A DNA stretch of 64,000 nt from Zymoseptoria tritici IPO323 (GCF_000219625.1 NC_018216.1:1-64000), one strand, 5' to 3'. Counted from the first letter of the stretch, positions 44,372 to 55,900 are shown. Made by a program: numbers and translations. Notes: generated from the letters alone by a model not told the origin.

Positions 44372-45147
44372 CTTGATGGATATCTGCGAGAAGAAAGTCC
44401 GGTTCGTACTTGTTTGCTCGAATCAAACAAGTCGCTCGAAAAAGGCGATGCGTGCGGCGCTAGAGTCATGCAAATGGTTATCGATGCGACGGAAGAAGCA
44501 GTCTATCCATACTATCGAGATGCAAGATTCAGCGGAGAGTTTCGTCGCAAATGATGGATGTGGAAGGAATGTCGTTCAAACAACTTCATGGCACGTTCAC
44601 GAGAGAGATGTGAAGTCGGCTGGCATGATGGTCCGTGCGAGGGTCGCAGAAATATGATATTCGTACAGATGTTCAGATACATGACAATGACAATGACAGC
44701 ACACGAACGAATAGCACACAAGAAGACGTCTCTGGTAACTGATCCTATTCCAGACACTATCCTACCTCCGCCGTCTGATCGAGAACCACAAAGCTTTCAC
44801 CACAAGTCCCATCCTACTGGATTGCGCAACGGCCCAGGACATCGTCCAACTCCTGTTCCGAGGAAAGAAGACACAAGCGCTCAATAGCGACCAGCTCTCA
44901 TCCATCACCGTTCATCATCAATCTTTTGAAGTCTTCGTCCTCCCTCTTGAGCTCCTTGCCCGCGCTCCCCTCAAGTCTCTGATCATCCTGAGGTAGCAAG
45001 CCGATCTTCAAGGCAAACACAAATTGACGAACGCAGAGCACTGACGGCACTGTTTCCACCTCCTCAAAGCACCAATACTCAAGGCTCAAACGTGCATTGT
45101 AGTGTAAAGCGCCGCAATAAAGATGTAGCCGCACAATGGCAAACCGC
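44372..45147. other. Intergenic region, no gene seen
   Basis: I find no conserved frame, repeat or RNA gene between the C2H2 gene and the next stop codon. Confidence 0.45.
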
Positions 45148-46807
45148 TCAACTAGGCCCAGCCGTGACAACATTGCGAGTGCTGCGCGTAGTGCGCTTGG
45201 TCGTCTCACTGGCCAGAACCTCGCCCTCGCGCTTTTGTTGAGTCTTGCGAACGGTCTTTGTGCGCTGCCAGGAATCAAATGGACTGCTGTTCTTGGGTAG
45301 CGACGAACCCGATCCCTCAGCCTCCTCCTCCACGATAGGTGTCATGGCCATCGGAGCGACGTCCTTCGCGCGGACGGTGCGTCTGCTGGCGGCTGTGAGA
45401 AGGGATGCATGGTTGTCGCCATCTTCTGCAGTCGGCTCGGGTGTGGCATCGTTGTAGACGGCGACAGGGTTCTGAAGTTGGAAGTTGAGCGCGCCTGAAG
45501 CTGATTGCAAGCTGCTTGCATCATCCTCGTGAAGCTTGAATGGATCGATCCACTTCTTTCTGGTGGACATGCGACCGGTAGTGGGAGGTGTCGGCATATG
45601 CTTCGCGAGACTCTTGATCTTAGCAGGAGTGGCGGGCATACTGAGGCGGACCTCCTCGTCCACGGGTGCCTCGGACATTTCGATATCAGTCTCCTCCTCG
45701 TCATCACGCTCGGTCTCGGCCTCCTCATCGTGGTTGGCGGGTGGGAAGAGCAGGCGCGGTTGCACGTTGCTGCGTCGGATGGGTCGGTCGCCGGCAGCGC
45801 CAGCTGCGCGCTTGAGAGAAAGTTGATGAACAGTCTCGCCAATGTCGCTGCCGCTCGGTGGGGAGATGTTTGCGTATCGGTGGAAGATTCTGCGGCCTCG
45901 GCTGCGAGAGGATTAGCATGTGGTACCTCAATGAAGTTACGGAAAGAGTTCTTACAATATCGAAATCGTGCCTTCACCATTCGCCACAGCGCGATCCATC
46001 TCTGCAGCCTCGCGGACTTGATTTGCGGTCGGCTTGCGCCTCACAGGCGAAGGAGAGGCATCATCAGAAGTGTGCGATACGCTGAGCACTCTCTGCTGTG
46101 TGCGGCCGCGCGCACGCTGACGAGTGGCCGGGACGTAAAAGACATTGTCCGGAGACATGTCAATTTCCGGTTTGCGCGCATTGGATTCGACGTAGACATC
46201 AACATTGCCCTCGGTGGCAGTGGTTGTGCGAGAACTCGTGCCATTGATGAGACTGCGACGAGCGTCCATTTTGCGCTGTTTGTGGGTTTGGGTGCGAGTG
46301 GGAAAGACGTCGCTGGGATCGGCGGGCTGGATGCGAACAATTCGTGGTGTCGTCTTCATATCATTGGGACGGGACTTCGTTTTTCGCGAGGATGTTGGTG
46401 AGACTTTCCGGGATAATTTGGGTGTTCGTGAAGAGGTGGTGGTGTAAGAGTGATGGTGGTTTGTCGCTTCATCTGCGTCGGAGCTTGGTGGGGTCTTCAA
46501 TTCCGCCCCATTGTGGGCGACGGGCCGTGATCGTGCAGCGGGAGAAGCGGGCGGGGAAGCGAGGTCGCTGTCTTGTGTCAGTGGAGATTTCTCACTTGAG
46601 GTGAAGGGAATATGCTCACCTCGGAGGATGTACTTCTCCCCTTGAGCTCTTGTTGAATGAGCTGTATGGGTTGGAGGCGAGTGAGGAACGGGTGGAACGA
46701 CGAGGTGAACATGCCTGCCACTCCTCGTTCATCGCACCATGAGTCGGCGAGCCAGGTGTACGGATACGACCTCCCGTCCTGCGTGGAGGAGTAGCTGGAC
46801 CTTCCAT
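45148..46807 (-). CDS. Basic low-complexity protein, function unknown
   Basis: Exons are 46620-46807, 45956-46567 and 45148-45901. Introns GTGAGC..CAG and GTAAGA..CAG close the frame to 517 aa. The N-terminus is MEGPATPPRRTGGRIRTPG, with many S/T-P sites. A more conserved-looking block follows at the second splice (IFRGRRIFHRYANISPPS, GETVHQLSLKRAAG). Next come an acidic stretch (DEEAETERDDEEETD), RKKWIDPFKLHEDD, and a basic tail (TTKRTTRSTRNVVTAGPS). This pattern fits a nuclear or spindle-associated scaffold phosphorylated by proline-directed kinases, but I do not recognise the family. It is divergent from the DUO1 gene. Confidence 0.6.
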
Positions 46808-47551
46808 GTTCGAGATCTGCGAGTGATGTTAGTCCACGCTCTCTCATATGCCAGCTCTTGACATTGCTCCCGCATAGATCTGAGCACCATGGTGCGTCGC
46901 AGCGATGCGGAGGCAATATCAGAGGCAGTCCTCCGTGATTGACAGGTATCGTACCTTTTGTGGCGGTGACGCGCGAAGAGTTCAGGCGAGATCCTCCCAG
47001 ACCGCGACGACAGGCTCAGAGGCCGCCTATCCCAACAATAGTGGCAGCGACCAAGCCCCTCGGGTCGCAAATGTATGCCGTCTGGTATGAGAAAGTACCC
47101 GGCCTTCCTCCTCTGTTCAATCTCTTGATCGCGAATACGTCGACGTAGTCGCCCTGGCTTGCGCCGGAGATGCCTTCTCCTCCGCGTATGCCCCTCTCTT
47201 CCTCCAAGTCTATCTTCCTGTCCCAATTCGTATGCGACTTCAACTCGAATGTGATGCGACGGTATGGATGCGTAGGTCATGCGGCGGAAGTGTATCGTTG
47301 TGAATATGGCAGCAAGAGTGAAAGTGAAGTCGGGACGATCAGAGGTGGATTCTAGTTCTAGCTCACCAGCCACCACTGGGGATCTCCTGTCCGGGGGACC
47401 CTGGAATCTCGTCCAAACACTTTCAGACGCGTCGTTTTTCTAAAACACGTCACCGAAACAGACGGGATAAACACTTCTGGCCGCCATATCAAGGCCGCAA
47501 TTGAAAACATCCCGAAAGATCACGTCTTGCGCAATTCAGGTCTCCACCACA
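46808..47551. promoter_or_regulatory. Divergent intergenic region upstream of DUO1
   Basis: The 744 bp lie between divergent start codons. Minus-strand frames here show no domain. The last 50 bp before DUO1 form a plausible leader (CAATTCAGGTCTCCACCACA). Confidence 0.45.
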
Positions 47552-48274
47552 ATGTCACATCCCAACATGGCCTCCCTCCGCCTCGACGACGACGACGACG
47601 ATGAACCCACCGACACCGACCTCTTCGCCAGTCCCTCCAACACACCCGCCGCGCCCAGCACGACCAAACCCTCCACCACAACTCACCCCACCACCCACCA
47701 ACCCGCCCCCAAAAAATCCAAAGCCGACATCCTCTCAGCCCGCAACGCGCAGCTATCGGCCGAACTCGCCCGCATCCGCTCAATCAACACAACCATCGAA
47801 TCCGTCACCTCCTCCCTCCAGATCGCCAAATCCAACATGTCAACCATCCACACCACCGTGTCCAACGCCTCCACCTTACTCGCGACCTGGACCCGCATCC
47901 TCTCGCAAACAGAACATAATCAACGACTCGTTCTCAACCCGGCATGGCAAGGCGCGACGAGGGATCTGGAAGATGCGGAGAATGAGGGGTTGAGGAGACA
48001 GGTTGAAGCGGAGAGGAGGGTGTTGGAGGAGGAGAGGAGGAAGGTGGAAGAGGACAGGAGGAGGGAGGAGGAGGAGAGGAGGAAGGTTGTGGCGCAGGAG
48101 GTGAGGGGTGGGGTGGGGAGGAGGGGGAGTACGAGAGGAGGGGCGAGGGGTGCGTATACGGGTGTTGGTGGGCAGGGGACTGGGAGGGGGAGAGGGACGA
48201 CGGGGACGGCGAGAGGTGCGGGTGGGGTTGGGAGGACGGCGGGGACGAGAGGGAGGGGGAGGGGGGTGAGTTGA
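47552..48274 (+). CDS. DUO1: DASH complex subunit Duo1
   Basis: A single exon of 240 aa from the ATG at 47552 (context ACAATG). The conserved Duo1 core lies at about 65-150: ARNAQLSAELARIRSINTTIE, SLQIAKSNMSTIHTTVSNAS, LLATWTRILSQTEHNQRLVL and NPAWQGATRDLEDAE. It is followed by a charged coiled coil (EAERRVLEEERRKVEEDRRR) and a Gly/Arg-rich tail. The DASH/Dam1 ring couples fungal kinetochores to spindle microtubules. The acidic N-terminus (LDDDDDDEPTDTDLF) is typical of the family in filamentous fungi. Confidence 0.93.
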   Translation: MSHPNMASLRLDDDDDDEPTDTDLFASPSNTPAAPSTTKPSTTTHPTTHQPAPKKSKADILSARNAQLSAELARIRSINTTIESVTSSLQIAKSNMSTIHTTVSNASTLLATWTRILSQTEHNQRLVLNPAWQGATRDLEDAENEGLRRQVEAERRVLEEERRKVEEDRRREEEERRKVVAQEVRGGVGRRGSTRGGARGAYTGVGGQGTGRGRGTTGTARGAGGVGRTAGTRGRGRGVS

Positions 48275-48788
48275 GAGGTGGTGGTGGTGGAGGGAAAGAG
48301 ATTATACCCAAGAGCAGTGACATGGGATGGAGCCAAAGTCTGTGAGGCGAAGCGCTGCGTGCGAGGACTGCTTTGAAGGATACAGAACCTGGCCGAGTCG
48401 ACTCGAGCGGACGCATTGAGGAACGCCATGTCCATATCGCTCGCAAATCGCAGCGAGCAAGGGGAGACACGTGAAGAGTGTTAAATCACATATTGGACAT
48501 ACAGCATGTACAGTCAATCAGCCACAAAGGCAATCGGTCTTAATTCATCGGATCATTGAATGCTGGTTCTGTCTGCTAGTCCGGGATTCTCTAGCCCACG
48601 CTTCTCAACTCACGCTGGGAACTGCAGAGACAGTGACAAGCAGGGCGAGTGGACGAAGTCATCTCCATCACTCTCATCCTCAACCATCCCCATTAATCCA
48701 CAAACCCAACCCAGCCATCTCCTGCTCACTCCTCACCAACCCCCTCCCACCCTCATTCTCCTTTCCCTCTCCCCATCCCGCGGCATTC
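48275..48788. other. Intergenic 3' flanks, no gene seen
   Basis: The stretch separates the convergent ends of DUO1 and the small polypeptide gene. Reading frames across it are low complexity. Confidence 0.45.
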
Positions 48789-48998
48789 TTACTTCGCAGT
48801 CTTCTTCTTCGCCTCCTCATCCAACGGCCCCCCAGGGTTGGAACCCAACTTCTCCAGCGTCTCCTTGGACTGCTCGGCGGGTTTGGCACCTCCCGGTCCC
48901 GCGTTTTGGTCGTTGGGCTGGCTGGCTTGGGTGCCGGTTTGGGAGTCGGATTGGCGCTCCGGCTCGGGGGATTGGCGGCCTTGATTGGGGGCGGACAT
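48789..48998 (-). CDS. Small hydrophilic polypeptide, 69 aa
   Basis: A 69-aa frame starts MSAPNQGRQSPEPERQSDSQ and ends DEEAKKKTAK. It is very rich in Gln, Ser, Pro and Lys, has no Cys and is predicted disordered. Similar short proteins with an EQSKETLEKLGSNPGGPLDE-type core recur in filamentous fungi, to my recollection without known function. C/T- and A-rich sequence upstream (49000-49270, minus strand) looks like a leader containing an intron. The compact, clean frame and good start context argue that it is real. Confidence 0.55.
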   Translation of the reverse strand: MSAPNQGRQSPEPERQSDSQTGTQASQPNDQNAGPGGAKPAEQSKETLEKLGSNPGGPLDEEAKKKTAK

Positions 48999-49593
48999 GG
49001 TTGTTGTTTGTTGGAGGGTGTGTTTTGAGTTGGCTGGGAGAGGGTGTTAGTCGGGCTTGAGGAGATGGATGGGTGGTGAGGGAGGTGAAGATGGGGTGGG
49101 TGGAGATGTGTTGAGATGTCTGCTCGTCGAGTCTCGTGGGAGCGTGATGCCGTGATGAAGTCGAGGGACAGGCAGTACTCACAAATTGCTTGATCGTTCT
49201 TCGAAAGTGTAGGAAAGTCGAATGCAGTGGTTGTTGTTGTTGTAAAGTCAGAGCAAGAGAGCAAACAGAAAGTGACAAAAAGCTTCTTGAAGAATGGAAC
49301 TGCCTTGTTGATCGCGGCAGCTGCTCAATGATGGAGGGGCAAGATTGAATGGTGTGGTGGGTCCCTTCTGACGCTGATACATGTCATCGCTTGGACATGG
49401 GCAGGAAGCAGGAAGCAGGACTTTACTCCCGTCCGATATCAACCCGAATTCGTCATGACCGAAGTAATCCACTTTCGCTATCATCTTTTGACATCGAGAT
49501 GTGGGACCTCCGTACACAATGAGGTGCTGGCAGGTCTTCCGAGATCATTGCTCGACGAGATTGGTGAAATGTGTATGCCTCAGGCACTAACTT
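48999..49593. other. Leader region and spacer, no further gene seen
   Basis: The first 270 bp are probably the leader of the small polypeptide gene. The rest up to the DyP stop codon shows no conserved frame. The missing C-terminal half of the DyP protein cannot be found here in any frame. Confidence 0.45.
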
Positions 49594-50605
49594 TCACATG
49601 AAAGTCCCCTCGTTGCGTGACTGGCGCCTGCGCGAACATCTCTCGTGGTCGGAGAAGGTGCCCAATATGTTGGAGGAGTCGACGAGGAACTTGTCCCAGT
49701 CCTGAACGTTTTGTTTCAGTTTGCGGAAGGCGAGGAAGCTGCCATCAACCATCCAGGGTTGACGGGTGGAGGCTTGAGTGTCGCCGGGTCGGCCGCAGAG
49801 GATTGCGCCTTGGTCGATTGTGTCTTGACCGGGTGGGACGAAGGCCTCGTCTTGGGTGAGGTTGGGAATATTGGAGATGGCGGGTTGGGAGACGCCGTCT
49901 TTGTAGCCGAAGCTGGATGTGGAGTTAGACGTTGTCAATGGCTGGTGAGGCTGAAGAGAACGAGACTTACTGCTCATGTCCCTTCTGCTCGCCCGGTCTG
50001 ACTTGTCCATCAAGCTTGAATGCCAACTTGATCGAGCCGTCGAACAACTTGACGATGCGATCGAGTTTCTCCTTCACCAGAGCAGGCGTGTTCCCTGCCA
50101 CCAGCAGTACGCCGTGGATCTCATGGCCATGCCACTCCGGGTCCCAGATGGGGTCGCTGCTCATAGGAGACTTGGGATCGGCCAGCTTATCGACGGCAGT
50201 GGCCCGCATGCCGGCTTCAAAGTCTTGGTCGTTGGTGGTGAGGTTGAGGCCGACGACAGGAGAGATCTGAGATGTGTCAACCATCGTGCTTAATCAAGAC
50301 CACAGGTCGTTGGTCGGTCTCACCTTCTTCAACCCCTTCGCCGAGAACGAAATATTCGCTCCAACAGTCGGAACCTGCAATCCTCCCGCGGCTTTGCCCT
50401 GCTGCTTGAAAGCCTTGATCTCACCACGCTTCTCTCGCACATCCTGCGTGCTGGAAATCTCCCTGTTGGCCACGACGCGAAGGTTCTTGCAGAACTTGGT
50501 GGCATCGACGATGTCGAAGAACCAGAAGGTCTCGACCTCTTTGGGGAGACCGTCGAGGAGAATGTCGCCTTGCACATTGGTGAGGTCTTGGAGTGAAGAT
50601 GTCAT
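49594..50605 (-). CDS. C-terminally truncated DyP-type peroxidase
   Basis: Exons are 50324-50605, 49971-50266 and 49594-49912. Introns GTGAGA..CAG and GTAAGT..CAG close the frame to 298 aa. The N-terminal half of a dye-decolourising peroxidase is well preserved: NVQGDILLDGLPKEVETFWF, then PIWDPEWHGHEIHGVLLVAG, and the family motif FGYKDGVSQPA, whose Asp is the catalytic acid, rebuilt exactly at the second splice. After WMVDGSFLAFRKLKQNVQDW the family pattern is lost and a stop follows 36 residues later. Full-length DyPs run to 430-500 aa and carry the proximal haem His and distal Arg in the missing part. It is therefore probably non-functional or a recent pseudogene. Confidence 0.75.
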
Positions 50606-51170
50606 TTTAAAAGGGTTGAAGTTGAAAGTGGTGGTAAGTTCGGAAGAGAGTTGAGAAAAGAAACGGAGTCGCATCTTATCTGTCTTATGGGCGCCTCTTG
50701 TAATGCGAGCTGATTCTCGCTGGTGGAGGAACAGCTGCCTGCTCGAGCTGTGAGTCGCTGACGGGCTGAACCTCAGAACATGCATGCATCCTCTGCTCCA
50801 TAGTGTGCGAATGACTTGGCTTCTCGAAACGGGCAATCTGATGTCGTAGCATCTGACCACAACTCGCTACCAGCATCCATCGCTACCTCCATGAGCCAAT
50901 CCAGCACAAGATATTGTCACCATCCAAGCATGCTGACATCCAGTGTCACCTTGTATACGGACTCTCTGCCCGGAGAGCTGACATTTCGAAGTCCGGAGCG
51001 GAGGATGGCTTGCTTATATCCAGCTTCAGCTGCGGCCGAATGACTTTTGTAGACCAATCCTTCGCTTCCGCTTGATGAGACTGTCGTTCCTGATTCCTAG
51101 AAGTGAAGCCTGGCAGCACACAGATGTTGGAAGTCGAAGTGTCTCTTCGTGATATGCTTTGTACTGACAT
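50606..51170. other. Intergenic region, possible first exon of the UstYa-like gene
   Basis: No gene is certain. The start codon of the following UstYa-like gene must lie in this stretch or just inside it, since the transmembrane exon has no ATG in frame. Confidence 0.35.
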
Positions 51171-52217
51171 TGCTCAATCTGGGACCACAGAGCTTTACTC
51201 GGAGAGCGACAAGTCCATGCTCCATACCGGAATCGACACTGTAACTCTGGGCCTTGTCACTGGATCGTCTGGCTTCTTCTTCTGGTCATCACAAATGTTG
51301 TGACGTTCTTGTGGGCGACCAGATGGTCATGGACCGAACGTGACCACCTGAATGCCATTACACAGTGGTGTGAGTACTTCTATTCCCTGTGCTGCATTCG
51401 TCCTAGGATGTTCTGACGATCGTGCAGCACCTCTCCATTCGTCTTTACCATACCATCTGCACACCGAGACGCTCGATACAATGTCCAACACGGACTCTCC
51501 TTCGCTGTGGCGCCAAGAGCCAAGCCCCGAGGTGGATAAATTGTGGGAAGACCACTGGGACTCCAATCCGATGCTCATGCCGGTAGAAGATGTGGTCAAA
51601 ATCGGCCATGATCCGGATTACGTTGTCCGCTGGGCTTCCGGAGCTCGCCATCCTCATGTCCTATCCGCCTATGGCTCCACGCCCAAGAATTGTATGAGAC
51701 TTTGCTGACCCTTGCGTTCTGTGCGTGCAGGCCCAGTCCAGACGGCACAGAGAGGACTATCGTCAGCAACCACGCACACCACCTGCTCCACTGCCTCGAC
51801 GAACTTCGCAAGTCTGTATGGACGAGCCACTATTGGCCGGACGGCAATATGAACCCGTTCCATCGCAACCATCAAGCGCACTGCATCGATCTACTCCGAC
51901 AAGATTTAATGTGTCGCGCTCCGAGGAATGTAGTCTCATGGATATGGATGGAATCGGAGCCCGCACCTCAGCCCAACTTCAACGTGAGCATGAAGTGTGC
52001 CAACGACGGCTGGGATGACATGTGGTCGTGGTGGAAAGAGAGGCAGTTGACAAAAGAGCAATTGGGTACCGAAGAGCCGGCGAAACCCGCGGGAGTCAAG
52101 GAGTGGCCGGCCTCCTCTGCACAGAAGAAGGAGAATGAGGCTCTCAAAGAGCTGTGCAGTCAGCCGGGCGTGAAGTGTACGCAAGCTGGAGAACCTGTCG
52201 ACTTCAGCGGTCATTGA
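51171..52217 (+). CDS. UstYa-like (DUF3328) oxidase, copy 1; start unresolved
   Basis: Three exons are readable: about 51171-51369, 51428-51691 and 51742-52217, with introns GTGAGT..CAG and GTATGA..CCAG closing the frame. The first holds LLGERQVHAPYRNRHC and a membrane span (WIVWLLLLVITNVVTFLW). The second has SPEVDKLWEDHWD. The third has the two signature HxxHC motifs, HLLHCLDELRK and HQAHCIDLLRQDLMC. UstYa proteins catalyse oxidative cyclisation or chlorination-type steps in fungal RiPP and other secondary-metabolite pathways, anchored by the N-terminal span. No ATG exists in frame in the first exon, so a short upstream exon must supply it. The second acceptor is chosen because it alone restores frame. 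Confidence 0.7.
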
Positions 52218-52574
52218 AACGTATGTCGCGAGAACTCCGTGCTGCCATCGTTTCCATGGGACCAGTACTCGAGTTGACGATCATTTGAGAATGCAAAGTC
52301 TTGTACATTTTCCTCTTATTGCTGTGAGCAAGTTTCGTTGGCGTCAGACGAGAAGTCGAAGCACCTCGATATATCTACTTGTAGGCTTGGACGCTCTGCA
52401 GCTTCCTTCCGGCCACTTTTCTTAACTTTGACGGGTCGAGGCCGCCAGTCGTCTCAGGATCCCGTCGAAATGTTTTGCCAATGTCTTCTTCGCTACTCGA
52501 TTTGGACCACCTGTCGGGCATTGACAACCACTCCAGGGAATCAGCAACCACCACCTCTCACTCCATCCGCCACA
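52218..52574. other. Intergenic region, no gene seen
   Basis: It is the 3' flank of UstYa copy 1 and the promoter of the small secreted candidate. Nothing is recognisable. Confidence 0.4.
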
Positions 52575-52923
52575 ATGCGCATCACGCTCGCCGCCGCCGC
52601 CATCATCATCGTCCTCGCCGAGATTCCCATCACACTCGGAGCCGGCATGAAACCCCGACCAATGTGCAACGAGATTTGCCACTGCTCGACCGCAACATCG
52701 TAAGGCGCCAAGAATGTCTGTCGTTGTGAAAGTCGCGAGACGGTGCTGATCAGGACTGTAGCGACAAGCGGTCTAGGACTTCTACCGTACTGGCGCGGGA
52801 CCAGGCGACTGTGCTTGCGTAGCTCTTTTGGCTTCGGGCCTCGATCCGACGAACAAAGGCAAGGCTTGTGGATGTACCTGCAGCAATCCACCCCGGAATC
52901 CTTCAGTGGAACATGGCGAGTGA
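52575..52923 (+). CDS. Candidate small secreted Cys-rich protein, splice uncertain
   Basis: The ATG at 52575 opens a good signal peptide (MRITLAAAAIIIVLAEIPIT), then MKPRPMCNEICHCSTATS up to a GTAAGG donor at 52700. Downstream, a plus-strand frame ending at 52923 is unexpectedly Cys-rich: GDCACVALLASGLDPTNKGK and ACGCTCSNPP. It starts after a TAG acceptor near 52770. The two halves look like one secreted protein, but the donor and acceptor phases do not match by one base. With the nearer acceptor at about 52760 the protein ends after 22 unrelated residues. It is either a frameshifted gene or one with an intron I have misplaced. Confidence 0.35.
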
Positions 52924-53672
52924 GGAGGAGGAGGAGGAGGATGAGGATGAAGGAGACGGGAGGAGATTCCGGATGCTTGGCGGATGCACCATTGACCAAG
53001 CATTGGACAAGCAATCGCCAAATCGATGGAGCAGATTCAACACATCAAGGTACCGTATTTCCACCACGCATGCACTTTCTTCCTCTTCTTCAATGCCGTC
53101 GTGCAATGTCCCATCCCTTGGAAGCAATTCCAACCACGACTTCAGCCTGAATGCCTGATTGATTGATCTACCTTACAATAGTTCTGATACAGAGTTCATG
53201 GCCGGGAGATCCTTCACCCGCACCACCCCACTGGGAACGGAACAATCCTCGCCCCACCGCATCATCCAGGGACCTGTGATCATGAACGATCTTCCCGTCG
53301 ATCATTTCCTGCACATCACACAACACAGGGCACGACTTGACGACCTCTGCCCCTCTTGTTGAAGCTTCACCTCACAGCTTTGCCTTCCACTGTCCACTCG
53401 CACATTTAACTGGTCCACGTTCACTACATCAGGGGACCTCAACTCGTCTGCCCATCCGCCCATTTCCGTCTTGTCCCCATCGCCATGGGTTGCCCTGGTC
53501 CTGGTTGAAGTATAATCGTTCAAGCTATTGAATCTTCACTTTATCCCTTCTTGCAATATCTCACCTTTCCTTTTCTCACCTCCCATCCCACGCCGCCGTC
53601 GTGCAGCTCCTCCATTCCTCCTCCTCCTCCTCCTCTCCGCTTGACCACCCCCCACCCCTCCTCACCACCACA
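52924..53672. other. Intergenic region upstream of the MFS gene
   Basis: No convincing gene is present. GAGGAG runs occur near 52921-52960. The last 80 bp before the MFS ATG are C/T-rich. Confidence 0.4.
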
Positions 53673-55389
53673 ATGTCCGACCTCGAAAAGAAACCCGGCA
53701 CCGAAGCCGTCCTCCACCACCACATCCCCTCCACCTTCATCGTCCCCACCCCCGAAGAAGAATCCCGCGTCATCCGCAAACTCGACAAACGCCTCCTCCC
53801 CCTCGTCTTCACCCTCTACTCCCTCGCCGTGCTCGACCGCTCCAACCTCGGCAACGCCAAAATCGCCGGCATGCAAAAAACCATCGACCTCACCGGCGAC
53901 CGCTACCAGCTGCTCGGCACCATCTTCTACATCGTCTACATTTGCTCCCAGTGGACCATGGTCGGGTGGAAAGCCTTCAAGCCCCACAACTTCGCCGCCT
54001 TTACCGTCTTGTTCTGGGGTTTCATCGCGAGTATACAAGCCGCGGCCTTCAACTGGGCGGGATTGATGGTCTGTCGTGCTTTTCTCGGTCTCGCCGAGGC
54101 CATGTTTGGACCCGGTGTGCCGTTGTATTTGAGCTACTTTTATCCCAAGGATAAGGTGGGATTCAGGCATGGTGTCTTCCTTTCGGGTGCCGCGTTGGCG
54201 AACGTGTATGGGAGTGTGTTGGCGTATGGTATCAGTCAGATTCGAGGATCGATTGGACCGTGGAGGATTCTATTCCTGATTGAGGGATTGCCCACGATGG
54301 TGTTTGCTGGATTCACGTGGTGGTTTTTGCCGGACAGCATCAGTCAGGCGTCGTTCTTGACCGAGAGGGAGAAAGAGGTGGCGTTGTATTTCACTTCGCG
54401 GAATCAGAAAGTCGATGCTGGGCATGAGACGGGTGTGAGATGGAAAGAGTGGTTTTCCGCCTTCAAGGACCCGAAGAGTTTCCTGCCGGGGTTGATGTAC
54501 TTTGGCTGGTGGGTGGATTGAGATGCTGTGCCCGGATGAACATCCCGCTAACTCCCTCTCCAGCAACGTCTCCTTCGCCTCCCTCCCCCTCTTTCTCCCC
54601 ACCATCATCAGCGAGATGGGTCAGTCCACCCTCCCAAAAACCTCCACAATCCTCCAAACTAACCCTCACCCCATCAGGCGCCTTCACCCGCGTCCAATCC
54701 CAAGGCCTCTCCGGCCCCCCTTACGTCCTCTGCTTCATAGTAATCATTACAGTCTGCTACGTCTCCGACCGCACCCACATGCGCGGCCCCTACGTCGCGC
54801 TCTGCGCCCTGGTAGCCGCCATCGGCTTCATCATCAACGCCACCACGGAAACCTCCGCTCCCCGCTACGCTTCCACTTTCCTCTCCGTGTGGATTTTCGG
54901 CAGTATCGCGCTGCTACTCGCGTGGATTGCGAATTTGAATGGCACGGAGAGTAGGAGGAGTGGGGGTTATACGATCATGTATACGATTGGACAGTGTGGA
55001 CCGGTGTTGGGGACGGAGATTTTCCCGCCGAGTGAGAAGCCGTTGTATAGGAAGGGGATGTGGGTGAGTCTATTCCTCTTGATGAGTATCAAGGCCCAGT
55101 TCGGCGTGGCGTCCGGGACGACTGAGCGACCGACGAGTCTTGTGGCTTATATTATATCGTACCTTCCTCATGCTTTGAGCATCGCTAACCTCTTTCTTCT
55201 CAGATCAGCGCGGGCGCCTGTCTAATGGTCTTCACCCTCGCCGTCATCCTGACTTTCTGGCTGAGATGGGAGAATGCAAAAATGGACCGCGACGGCGTGC
55301 CGGTTCCGGACCCGAACGATCGAGAGGACGATCTCTCCGACGAAGCGGAGGATCGAAGGGCCAGGGCGCGGGTGAGACATATTTGGTGA
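53673..55389 (+). CDS. MFS anion:cation symporter, Dal5/Tna1 type
   Basis: Exons are 53673-54508, 54564-54619, 54678-55063 and 55204-55389; all introns are GT..AG and the frame closes to 487 aa. The start KLDKRLLPLVFTLYSLAVLD, then RSNLGNAKIAG, and the later FLGLAEAMFGPGVPLYLSYF are hallmarks of the allantoate/nicotinate permease group, as are YFGCNVSFASLP and IGQCGPVLGTEIFPPSEKP. Twelve spans are expected, with cytoplasmic tails (ENAKMDRDGVPVPDPNDRED at the C-terminus). The substrate is probably a small organic anion such as a vitamin or amide; it cannot be fixed from sequence. It lies between the two UstYa-like genes. Confidence 0.87.
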
Positions 55390-55744
55390 TTTGCGCTGTG
55401 GAAGATGGAGGAGAGGAGAAGCACGTTTGTGTGGAGAATTTGGAAAGGAAAATACGAGGAGAAGTCATTTCGAGCGAATGTGGTGTTGAATTTGTGAGTG
55501 CCTTATCGACTGAAGGTATTGCTTGACTTGACTTGACCGGTCTTCCTTCGACGACGATGATGAAGAAGAAGATCAGATTCGTGATCCTCCAGTGTGCAAT
55601 CAAACCAGCATGCCCAGCTTTCATTTCCACCTTGGTCCCATTCTCATGTTCTTCATCTCGCCGAACCCATCCGCAACGCATCACTCCCTCGCCTCGCCAT
55701 CATCTTCCAATCGTCCGAGTGGCGGCAGCATGTCGTGGTTGAAG

Positions 55745-55900
55745 TTATTTCTGTTCGACAAGGTCAGTACGGAAGAAGAATGTTATTGGAGGAGGAGGGA
55801 GAGGAGGAGGAGGAGGGAGAAAACGTACGCTGCAAGTGCAAGCGCCCTGAGCGCAGGTGCACGAGGTGCAAGTGCAAGAGGTGTTTCCGCAGCCGCCCAT
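55745..55900 (-). CDS. Copper-type metallothionein, 25 aa
   Basis: Exons are 55829-55900 (24 codons) and 55745-55750 (one Lys codon plus stop). The 78-nt intron has donor GTACGT and acceptor CAG. The peptide begins MGGCGNTSCTCTSC and ends ACTCSK. It has seven Cys, mostly as C-x-C pairs, in 25 residues, the same size and Cys count as the Neurospora copper metallothionein. Such peptides bind Cu(I) through thiolate clusters and buffer copper. Without the intron the frame would run into a Pro-rich nonsense tail. Upstream (minus strand, about 56040) there is a TATATAAC box about 145 bp before the ATG. Confidence 0.85.
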   Translation of the reverse strand: MGGCGNTSCTCTSCTCAQGACTCSVRFLPPPPPLPPPPITFFFRTDLVEQK

